From UBA3871 sp041797745 (GTDB lineage Bacteria; Bacillota; Clostridia; Peptostreptococcales; Anaerovoracaceae), in assembly GCA_041797745.1 (NCBI GenBank), contig JBHBZU010000011.1, positions 1 to 51,730 on the forward strand: 51,730 nucleotides of DNA, written 5' to 3'. Position 1 is the stretch's first letter; the number at the start of each line of letters is the position of its first letter. A program made the position numbers and the translations under genes. The notes beneath the pieces were generated by a model. That model ran no database searches. It was not told the DNA's origin and was given only the letters and a program-made list of their open reading frames with translations. This document shows, in pieces, positions 41,073-48,388 of the stretch.

Positions 41073-42764
41073 CTACTTCATTTCAATTTCCATACCCAGC
41101 AGGTTTTCAATCGCCTGCTTCAGTTCATTCGGATTTAGGGAAGAACCGCTCTCTTCCGTTTTTAAGACTCCCTTAACCGCCACTTTGCGACCTAGGAAGC
41201 CCGACATGAGTTCTTCCAATGTTTCTTTATTTTCTTTAATATATCTTCCTGTAAATTTATTGTCCACCGCAACATAAAAGAAATGCTCATCAATTCCCTC
41301 AAGAGAGCTACGACCTCTTAACAGATTAAAGCTGGCTTTGTCTGTCTCCGCCTCTTCAAAAATTCGTGTCCACAATTCTTCGTAATCGTAGCTGCCGCTT
41401 CCCTCTGTTGCAATAGGTGCCGCCTTATTCTGCAAGGCTTCAACTTCTTCCGCATTTTCTTCGGGAACTGAATACGAGTTTAAAGCTCCCTCTGTTTCAG
41501 CGTCATTCTCATGAGCTTTTGCCTCATCAACAGCTTCTCCATAAGAAGATATCGAATTTCCCTCTTTGGTCACCGCTTTTGTATCTTCTGATGTCCTTGA
41601 AGTCGGCGCTGCCACCTGTTTATTAACATTCTTTTGGGATGTCATGGAGGGAGCAGCTGCCTGCTGCGCCGCAAACGCACCTCCTGTGGCGAGCTTAACA
41701 GCACATAACTCCAAAAGTATACGTGGTTGCGTAGACCACTTTGCCTCCGCCATGGTGTGTGAAAGCTCGATAATTGCATTGTTTATATCCGCCAAATCAA
41801 TGCGCTCTCCCTGCTCACGAATCCTTTTTACATTTTCCATGGACATACCAAGCACATCCTCGGGTGCTTTAAGAAACTTTGAAATCATGAGATTTCTGTA
41901 ATGTCCCATCCAGTCCTTTATAAACTGGCGTACGTCCTTGCCGTCGGCTAAAATGCGGTCTATCAAAAGGAGGGCGTCTGATACCCTGCCATGCTTCACC
42001 AAATCGGTAATTTCGATGAAAGTCTCTTCACCCATGGTTCCTAAAAATTCCAGAACATCAGCTCTTGTTATTTCATTTTCTCCGCCTGCAAGGCATTGAT
42101 CCAAAATAGAGAGTCCGTCTCTAACCGAACCGTCAGCATTTGTGGCAATGAGCTTAAGTGCCGACTCCTCAATCTTAATACCCTTACCCTCACAAATCTT
42201 AGCCATGCCCTCGCAAAGTACGTCCTCTCTGACACGCTTGAAATCAAGGCGCATGCAACGGGAAAGGATGGTAGCCAGCAACTTCTGCGGCTCCGTCGTC
42301 GCCAGTATAAACATGACGTATTCAGGCGGTTCTTCCAAAGTCTTAAGTAATGCGTTAAAAGCTCCGGAAGAAAGCATATGAACTTCGTCGATAATATATA
42401 TTTTTTTATTTGCTACAGCAGGCGGGTATTTTATGCTTTCGCGCAATTCCCGAATGTTATCTACTCCGTTGTTGGAAGCCGCATCAATTTCTATTACGTC
42501 AATATAGGTTCCCTTTTGGATAGCGCGGCAATGCTCGCATTCACCGCAAGGTCCCCCCTCTTCCTTAGGATTTTGGCAATTTACTCCCTTGGCAAGCAAA
42601 CGAGCCATGGTTGTCTTCCCTGTGCCTCTGGTGCCACAGAAAAGATAAGCATGGCTTACTTCGTTGTTCTTTAACTGGTTTCGCAAAATTTTTACTATGT
42701 GTTCCTGACCGAGCACCTCTTCAAAGATTTCCGGTCTGCATTCTCTGTATAAAGCCTTATACAT
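41073..42764 (-). CDS. dnaX: DNA polymerase III subunit gamma/tau
   Basis: ATPase of the replicative clamp loader. The 563-residue protein has Walker A GTRGTGKT (about residues 44-51), four zinc-binding Cys (CQNPKEEGGPCGECEHC), the DEVHML Walker B and sensor motif LATTEPQKLLATILSRC. The C-terminal third is low-complexity and acidic, the usual variable tail. The gene follows the SRP RNA gene and precedes ybaB and recR, the canonical Firmicute order. Start ATG 42764 has AGGTG upstream. No programmed frameshift site for a separate gamma form was found at the expected position. Confidence 0.96.
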   Translation of the reverse strand: MYKALYRECRPEIFEEVLGQEHIVKILRNQLKNNEVSHAYLFCGTRGTGKTTMARLLAKGVNCQNPKEEGGPCGECEHCRAIQKGTYIDVIEIDAASNNGVDNIRELRESIKYPPAVANKKIYIIDEVHMLSSGAFNALLKTLEEPPEYVMFILATTEPQKLLATILSRCMRLDFKRVREDVLCEGMAKICEGKGIKIEESALKLIATNADGSVRDGLSILDQCLAGGENEITRADVLEFLGTMGEETFIEITDLVKHGRVSDALLLIDRILADGKDVRQFIKDWMGHYRNLMISKFLKAPEDVLGMSMENVKRIREQGERIDLADINNAIIELSHTMAEAKWSTQPRILLELCAVKLATGGAFAAQQAAAPSMTSQKNVNKQVAAPTSRTSEDTKAVTKEGNSISSYGEAVDEAKAHENDAETEGALNSYSVPEENAEEVEALQNKAAPIATEGSGSYDYEELWTRIFEEAETDKASFNLLRGRSSLEGIDEHFFYVAVDNKFTGRYIKENKETLEELMSGFLGRKVAVKGVLKTEESGSSLNPNELKQAIENLLGMEIEMK

Positions 42765-42798
42765 AACACACCTGCCTAAATTTAATCTGAATATAAAG

Positions 42799-42958
42799 GA
42801 ATACCCTTTACAAGCCCCGCCAGCATAGAAAAAGGCTTATCTGTGGCACATAAGAGCCTCTGCTTATTGCTGCTTCCTTCCGGACCTGACAAGGTTCACA
42901 GTGTCCTATTGCACAGGACCCCAATCTTCCTGACAGAGCTTGTAAAGGGTATTCTGCC
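42799..42958 (-). ncRNA. ffs: Signal recognition particle RNA (small, Alu-less type)
   Basis: RNA core of the signal recognition particle, which guides membrane and secreted proteins with Ffh. On the minus strand it contains the highly conserved helix-8 segment GTCAGGTCCGGAAGGAAGC with the GGAA tetraloop, preceded by GTGAACC. Base pairing GCTCTGTCAG with CTGGCGGGGC closes the core, and a further perfect stem (AATACCCTTTACAA with its complement) extends both ends, giving about 160 nt in all. There is no Alu domain like that of B. subtilis scRNA. The T-rich sequence after the final stem may end transcription before dnaX. Ends are inferred from pairing and promoter. Confidence 0.93.
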
Positions 42959-42964
42959 TATAAT

Positions 42965-42993
42965 ATTATATGTTCTAAACGTCCTAAAGTCAA
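42965..42993 (-). promoter_or_regulatory. Strong promoter of the SRP RNA gene
   Basis: Minus strand TTGACT (42993-42988), 17-nt spacer, TATAAT (42970-42965); the start falls on GG at about 42958-42957. It is one of the best promoters in the window, as expected for a stable RNA. Confidence 0.85.
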
Positions 42994-43048
42994 CACAAGG
43001 TAAGGGAGAGTCACTGAAAATCCTATCAGCTTCTATCCTAAATTAATG

Positions 43049-44455
43049 TTACTTCATGGTTTTTTTGGTGCTGGATTCCATGTATTTTTTCATGACTCCA
43101 GGTGTATTCTTCTTATTGATAAGTGTGCCGTTACCGCCTGCACAACCTCCGACACAAGCCATGCCCTCAATGAAGTTAGCGTCCAACTTTCCTGCTTTTG
43201 CCTTTAAGAGCGCCGCCTTGCACTCCGCGATACCGTTGCAAACAATAGGTTTTAACTCGAAGTCCTCGCGACCGAGTTCCTTAAGTGCCTGCTTTACTGC
43301 CGCCGCTAAACCGCCGGTCTGGGCAAAACCTCTTCCAAAGCCTGAAGCCTGATTTATTTCCGTTTCAGGAAGAGTCTTAATTTCGATGTCCTTACTATGA
43401 ACAAGGGAAAGGAGTTCCGCGAAAGTAAGTACGCTGTCAATAACCTTTCCTGTTTTTTCCATGCGTCTTTCGTATTTTTTAGCTATACAAGGCCCTATGA
43501 ACACAACAACTGCATTCGGGTCTTTAGCTTTAATCATCTTTCCTGTAATTACCATTGGCGACGGCGTAGTGGATACCTTGCTTTTTAACTCAGGAAATTC
43601 AATATCCACATATTCTGTAAAAGCAGGACAGCAGGAGCTGGTGAGAAAGCCCTTTTCTAAAAGCTCCTCTGCTTCTTGAAGAGCTACCGCGTCTGCACCG
43701 GAAGCCACTTCCACCACTTCATCAAAGCCAACTTCCTTTAAGGCAGTAATAACTTGACCTGTTGTACAATTTGGATACTGTGTCGCAATTGCCGGAGCAA
43801 TAATAGCGTACACCTTACGTTCTTCACTCTTATTTTGAATATCATGTATAACCTGTACAATATTTGACAGGTCGTTAGTCGCACCGAATGGGCACTCATA
43901 AATGCAGGCTCCGCAAACAATACACTTGTCGTGATTAATTTCAGCCTCGCCTGTTTCCGACATACTTATGGCGCCTGTAGGGCAGGCTCTTTCACATGGT
44001 CTGCGCCTATTGGTAATAGCACTGTATTTGCACGCTGCCGCACATCTTCCGCAGTCAACGCAGGTTTCTTTATTTATATGGGCATAACCCTTTGCGTCAA
44101 TGCTGATAGCTCCTGTTGGGCAAACTTCTTTGCAGAAATGAGCAACGCAACCTCTACAAAGGTCGGTAATCATGTGACCGGATTTTGGACACTCATCACA
44201 AGCAATAGGCACAACATGTACTGTACCTCTCTGACCGTGGAAATCTCCCAGTCCTATTCTCATCTTTTCCGCAAGTATAGCTCTATCCTTATAGATACAG
44301 CAGCTCATCGGCGGTTCTTCTTTTTTAATAGTTGATTTTGCAACAGAATCAAATGCGTTGAAAGCATCTACTCCTGCCCAAGTCTGTCTGGCTAGCTCAC
44401 GGAGTACCTTATATTTAATTACTTCAACTTTACTTTCAAATATCTTTTGTTCCAT
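43049..44455 (-). CDS. Monomeric [FeFe] hydrogenase, group B-like
   Basis: Reduces protons to H2 (or the reverse) with ferredoxin electrons. The 468-residue protein has a Cys-rich N-terminal part with several [4Fe-4S] motifs (CDECPKSGHM, CRGCVAHFCKEVCP, CVDCGRCAAAC, CIVCGACIYECP) and the H-cluster domain with L1 TSSCCPAF, L2 GPCIAKK and L3 EGMACVGGCAGG. All H-cluster cysteines are present. L1 with SSCCPAF rather than SCCPAW, and L2 GPCIAKK, differ from group A. ATG 44455 is preferred because GGAGG lies 8 nt upstream. Maturases HydE/F/G are not in the window. It is a single-gene unit with a TTGACA promoter. Confidence 0.85.
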   Translation of the reverse strand: MEQKIFESKVEVIKYKVLRELARQTWAGVDAFNAFDSVAKSTIKKEEPPMSCCIYKDRAILAEKMRIGLGDFHGQRGTVHVVPIACDECPKSGHMITDLCRGCVAHFCKEVCPTGAISIDAKGYAHINKETCVDCGRCAAACKYSAITNRRRPCERACPTGAISMSETGEAEINHDKCIVCGACIYECPFGATNDLSNIVQVIHDIQNKSEERKVYAIIAPAIATQYPNCTTGQVITALKEVGFDEVVEVASGADAVALQEAEELLEKGFLTSSCCPAFTEYVDIEFPELKSKVSTTPSPMVITGKMIKAKDPNAVVVFIGPCIAKKYERRMEKTGKVIDSVLTFAELLSLVHSKDIEIKTLPETEINQASGFGRGFAQTGGLAAAVKQALKELGREDFELKPIVCNGIAECKAALLKAKAGKLDANFIEGMACVGGCAGGNGTLINKKNTPGVMKKYMESSTKKTMK

Positions 44456-44592
44456 TGGCTTCCCTCCACGCAAAATAAAAGAACTTAACTTAATATCTCT
44501 TGGCGCCTTGTACCTGTATGCTGCTACGTTCTCATATATGCTGCACGTCGCAAGTAATTAACGCAAAATTAAGCTAAAGAACTTCCACGAAC

Positions 44593-44621
44593 ATTATCTT
44601 CGAAAAGCCGCCAGGTGTCAA
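44593..44621 (-). promoter_or_regulatory. Promoter of the [FeFe] hydrogenase gene
   Basis: Minus strand TTGACA (44621-44616), exactly 17 nt, GATAAT (44598-44593). It gives a leader of about 130 nt before the start codon. The leader holds no ORF I would call. Confidence 0.75.
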
Positions 44622-44685
44622 GGATAATGTGACAAGAAATTAACAAAGTACAGAGGAAAAAACAGTATACAAAATTGTACAAATC

Positions 44686-44698
44686 TAAAGCCGCCGGC
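44686..44698 (-). terminator. Weak terminator candidate after the HD gene
   Basis: On the minus strand AAGCC-GGC-GGCTT is a short 5-bp, GC-rich hairpin starting at the HD gene stop, followed by TAGATTTG, which is a poor T-tract. Termination here is uncertain, so some read-through toward the hydrogenase gene is possible. Confidence 0.35.
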
Positions 44699-45322
44699 TT
44701 ATTTTTTGAATCTGCTGTACATCTCTTCCCCAAAAACATATTTACATATAGCGTCCAATTCCCGCCATGCTTTAGTGGTGTTAAGTTCGCTTTCCAAGGC
44801 GGAGTCAATACTGATATAATACCACGCATGTTTAACCGGATCATTTTGGTTAAATTTCTTCCACATTTCCTCGCCCATTATGGCTAAATCTCGCTTGATG
44901 GTGCGAATATTTGAGAGCTTGTCACCCATGCAAATAATCTTTGTAGGTAAATCCGCGTCCAAAAGATGTTCTATCGTCTCCTGCTTTCGAATTTCCCAAG
45001 TATCCTTTGACGCCTGCCCTCTTCTCTTATCTTCGGATTCGTTGCTGACTAAATCCGCCACTTCCCGACCGAATCTATGGGCAATATCTTCATATCCAAA
45101 CTTCGTATCTTCTATTACATCGTGTAGCAACGCCCCTGCTATAATTTCTCCTGTCTCTTCCAAACCCAGCTCTCTGCAAATCTCATCCGCAATAATTGAG
45201 GCTTCCACCGGATGAACTATGTATGGGATTTTGGTTCCTTTTCTGAAAGTGCCCTCGTGAGCCTCTGCAACAAATCTAAGGACTTCCTGATAATCTTCAC
45301 TGAATAAATAGTTATCCGACAT
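44699..45322 (-). CDS. HD-domain phosphohydrolase (SpoT/MESH1-like)
   Basis: A 207-residue stand-alone HD protein similar to the ppGpp-hydrolase domain of RelA/SpoT. Motifs: RKGTKIPYIVHPVEASII (about residues 27-44) with the first metal His, ALLHDVIEDT (68-77) with the HD pair, and KIICMGDKLSNIRTI (128-142) with the distal Asp. No synthetase, TGS or ACT domain is present. It may remove the pyrophosphate of (p)ppGpp or another nucleotide. It lies 10 nt after the AIR-synthase-family gene and is last in a run of minus-strand genes from ridA. Confidence 0.82.
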   Translation of the reverse strand: MSDNYLFSEDYQEVLRFVAEAHEGTFRKGTKIPYIVHPVEASIIADEICRELGLEETGEIIAGALLHDVIEDTKFGYEDIAHRFGREVADLVSNESEDKRRGQASKDTWEIRKQETIEHLLDADLPTKIICMGDKLSNIRTIKRDLAIMGEEMWKKFNQNDPVKHAWYYISIDSALESELNTTKAWRELDAICKYVFGEEMYSRFKK

Positions 45323-45332
45323 CTTATTCCTC

Positions 45333-46352
45333 CTATCCTAAAACGCTATAAATTTCATCTGCTGATGGTGGCATAATTTCTTCTTCATGCCCATCCCTCA
45401 TTTGAATTTTAGGCTTTTCCCCGTAACCGATAATTTCACCTACACAAGTAAATTCTATTCCTGCACCTGCCATAGCCTTTTCCAGCTTCTCCGCAGTGCC
45501 ACCCTTTTCTTCCGGTGTTGCCAGCACCAGCATTGAGCCTGAAGAAATCATGCGTAGAGGGTTAAAGCCATAGTGTTTTGCGAGCTTTAGGGTTATCTCA
45601 TCAAGAGGCATATTCTCTTCACGCAAAGAAGCTCCGCAACCTGAAATGTTACAAATTTCCCATACTGCCCCTAAAATACCTCCCTCGGTAATATCATGCA
45701 TACCGCAGGTGCCGATATTACCTGCCAGCACCCCCTCAGGAACTACGCTGACCTTATCCAGCATTTTCCCTGAAAGTGCTATCTCTTCTTCATTAAGCAC
45801 TCCTGAAAGTAACAATTCATTCTTCTTTTCCGATACGATAATGCCTGTTCCCTCCAGAGCCAGCTGCTTGGTAACATAGATTCTGTCTCCCTGCTTTGCC
45901 CTCTTGGCAGTCTGACTGCCTCCCTTTAGCGCACGACCGAATGCTGTGGAGCATATTACAGGCTGGTTCACTGCACGGGTAATTTCCGTATGTCCTCCGG
46001 CAATCTGTACCTGACTGTCCTCCGCCGCCTTGGCCGCCTGTTTCATGATTTTGGCAATATCCTCTTCAGTAGTTCCCTCAGGCAAAAGAACTGTGAGCAA
46101 AATTGCCAACGGTTGTACGCCGTTTGAGGCTATATCGTTACAAGAAATATGAACGGACAGCCTGCCGATATCATTGATACTGGCTGTTATAGGGTCGGTG
46201 CTGACGATACATTCAAATTGTCCGAAATCCACAGTGGCGCAGTCTTCACCAATCCCCGCGCCCGTAGTAACCTCAGGTCTTTTGTAGATGATATTGTCGA
46301 AGATAAGCCTTTGAAGTATTTCGCTGTCCAATTTTCCGATAGGTAATTTCAT
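45333..46352 (-). CDS. AIR synthase-family protein (HypE/SelD/ThiL superfamily)
   Basis: A 339-residue ATP-binding protein of the PurM-like superfamily. It has an N-terminal GAGIGEDCATVD region (about residues 31-42), conserved STDPIT and NDIASNGVQPLAILLTVLLP, then GGHTEI near 118 and a C-terminal domain with HDITEGGILGAVWEI. These match the family annotated as AIR synthase-related or hydrogenase-maturation HypE-like, but the catalytic C-terminal PxCGxG tail of HypE is absent, so I do not call it HypE. Its reaction is unknown. Its start codon overlaps the ligA stop (TAATG). Confidence 0.8.
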   Translation of the reverse strand: MKLPIGKLDSEILQRLIFDNIIYKRPEVTTGAGIGEDCATVDFGQFECIVSTDPITASINDIGRLSVHISCNDIASNGVQPLAILLTVLLPEGTTEEDIAKIMKQAAKAAEDSQVQIAGGHTEITRAVNQPVICSTAFGRALKGGSQTAKRAKQGDRIYVTKQLALEGTGIIVSEKKNELLLSGVLNEEEIALSGKMLDKVSVVPEGVLAGNIGTCGMHDITEGGILGAVWEICNISGCGASLREENMPLDEITLKLAKHYGFNPLRMISSGSMLVLATPEEKGGTAEKLEKAMAGAGIEFTCVGEIIGYGEKPKIQMRDGHEEEIMPPSADEIYSVLG

Positions 46353-48379
46353 TATTTTCCTCCCATCATCTTCATAAATTCATCTTCGGTAATAATAGGC
46401 ACACCTAAAGACTTGGCTGTTTTGTTCTTGGTGCTTCCTGAAAGATTGTCATTGTTTATAAGATAGCTTGTCTTTTTTGACACGGAACCTGCCAACTTTC
46501 CGCCCCGTTCTTCTATGAGAGCTTGCAGCTCCTTGCGATTGGAAAAACCGTTAAGACTTCCTGTAATAACAAAGGTCTGCCCCTCAAAAATCTGTTGAGC
46601 GTTGTTTTCCTGCACCTTTTCAAAAGTAATTACTTCTAAAAGATGTGCCACCGCCATGCTGTTTTTCTCGTTTTCAAAGTAGTTAACATAGGACTGCGCC
46701 AACACTTCCCCTACGCCGTTAATATTCATTAAAGCTTCTTTTTTTAGGGTTGCAATCCTCTCCCAGTCGTAATCGCAGGATTTGGAAATCATCTTGGCAT
46801 TTGCCACACCTATTCCCTCTATTCCTAAACCGTAAAGGAGACGTTCAGGTGTAGTGTGTGAGGCTTTCCTTGCCGCCTCTATCATATTATTAAAGGATTT
46901 TTCTCCAAATCCCTCCATATTTACAATTTTATCTTTATGCAAAGCCAGCTTGAATAAATCAGCCATTTCATGAATGATACCCGCGTCAATAAATTTTTCC
47001 ACCGTCGCCTCACTCATGCCCTCAAGATTTAACGCATCTCTGGACACAAAATGTTCAATGGACTTGATGTGTTTCGCAAGACAGTCAGGATTTTCGCAGA
47101 AGAGAACTTCCGCGTCCGCTTCCTTTCTTATCACCGCAGGACCGTCACATACAGGGCAGGTCTTTGGAATTTCTAAATTTTCACTGCGCGTCAGATTTTC
47201 TGCAATCTGCGGAATTATCATGTTCGCTTTATATACTTTGATACGGTCTCCTATTCCCAGCTTAAGTTCTTTCAAAATGCTGAGGTTATGGACGGAAGCT
47301 CTTGAAACTGTGGTTCCCTCAAGCTCTACCGAATCAAATATGGCAATAGGATTTATCAGTCCTGTCCTTGAGGCAGACCACTGAATTTTTCTAAAAACTG
47401 TTTCCGCAATCTCATCCCGCCATTTAAATGCAATGGCGTCTCTTGGAAACTTTGCGGTAGCGCCTAAGGCTTTTCCATATTCTATATCATCAAAAGTTAA
47501 AACCAGACCATCACTTGGGAAATCGTTGGTGCTTATGTTTTCTGCAAAATAAGCAATGGCTTCCTGCATATCTGTATATTTTTTATTTTCAGGCTCTGAA
47601 ACTCCTTTAACATCCACAGTAGCATATTCCACCACGTCAAAACCCAGTTCTTTCAAGGTTTCAAACTGTGCCTCGCGGCTGTTCATCGGAATATTCACAG
47701 TTTTGGGTGCACCCCCCTGTATTTCCTCTGCGGAAACCAAAGCAAAAGCAAAAAGATTTACATGCCTGTTTTTAGTAATTTCAGGGTCCAACTGACGTAC
47801 AGAGCCGGAACACAAGTTCCTTGGATTTTTATATTTAGCCTCACCCTCGGTAATTTGGGAATTTATTTTTTCGAAATCGGAATACTTAATGACCGCTTCC
47901 CCTCGAATTACTAATCTGTCTCCACACGGAATGTTCAGGGGTAAGTTTTCAAACATTTTGGCATTTTGAGTTATTACTTCCCCAACTTCTCCACTTCCGC
48001 GAGTAACAGCTTTCACCAGTTTCCCATTTTCGTATGTGAGAACAACAGTAAGTCCGTCCATCTTCCATGAAAGAACTCCTTTTTGCTCCCCAAGCCAGCT
48101 TTCCAAAACAGACGGTTCTTTCGTCTTGTCCAAAGAAAGCATTTTTGAGAGGTGACGTTCCTTTGGCAAATCGCTTAACACTTCATACCCGACTGTTTGG
48201 GTTGGGCTGCCTGAAAGCACTATACCGCTTTCTTTTTCTAACTTTTCCAGCTCGTCATATATCTTATCATATTCAAAATTGCTCATTATTTCAGTCGCGT
48301 CCTGATAATAGGCCTTGGAGGCTTCTTTTAGACGTCGGCTGAGTTCTTTCATTTTTGCAACAGTTGCTTCTTTCGACAT
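46352..48379 (-). CDS. ligA: NAD-dependent DNA ligase
   Basis: Seals nicks during replication and repair using NAD. The 675-residue protein has the adenylation site KMDG (about residues 103-106), the OB-fold, a C4 zinc finger (CPVCDGPAV ... CENPDC), the HhH domain and a C-terminal BRCT domain (about 595-670). Some motifs are unusual: TRGSGEVGEVI where most ligases have TRGDGxxGEDV, and NPRNLCSGSVRQLD where most have NPRNAAAGSLRQLD. So it is either a diverged housekeeping ligase or a paralogue. It lies 9 nt after pcrA, so these repair genes form one operon. Confidence 0.93.
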   Translation of the reverse strand: MSKEATVAKMKELSRRLKEASKAYYQDATEIMSNFEYDKIYDELEKLEKESGIVLSGSPTQTVGYEVLSDLPKERHLSKMLSLDKTKEPSVLESWLGEQKGVLSWKMDGLTVVLTYENGKLVKAVTRGSGEVGEVITQNAKMFENLPLNIPCGDRLVIRGEAVIKYSDFEKINSQITEGEAKYKNPRNLCSGSVRQLDPEITKNRHVNLFAFALVSAEEIQGGAPKTVNIPMNSREAQFETLKELGFDVVEYATVDVKGVSEPENKKYTDMQEAIAYFAENISTNDFPSDGLVLTFDDIEYGKALGATAKFPRDAIAFKWRDEIAETVFRKIQWSASRTGLINPIAIFDSVELEGTTVSRASVHNLSILKELKLGIGDRIKVYKANMIIPQIAENLTRSENLEIPKTCPVCDGPAVIRKEADAEVLFCENPDCLAKHIKSIEHFVSRDALNLEGMSEATVEKFIDAGIIHEMADLFKLALHKDKIVNMEGFGEKSFNNMIEAARKASHTTPERLLYGLGIEGIGVANAKMISKSCDYDWERIATLKKEALMNINGVGEVLAQSYVNYFENEKNSMAVAHLLEVITFEKVQENNAQQIFEGQTFVITGSLNGFSNRKELQALIEERGGKLAGSVSKKTSYLINNDNLSGSTKNKTAKSLGVPIITEDEFMKMMGGK

Positions 48380-48388
48380 TTTTTCTCC

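Noticed and set aside
42395..42420. A7 run in dnaX as a gamma/tau frameshift site
   Set aside because: It falls near residue 120, in the middle of the ATPase domain, not at the gamma/tau boundary.
44569..44844. 91-residue minus-strand ORF over the HD gene end
   Set aside because: Out-of-frame shadow of the HD gene; weak composition.
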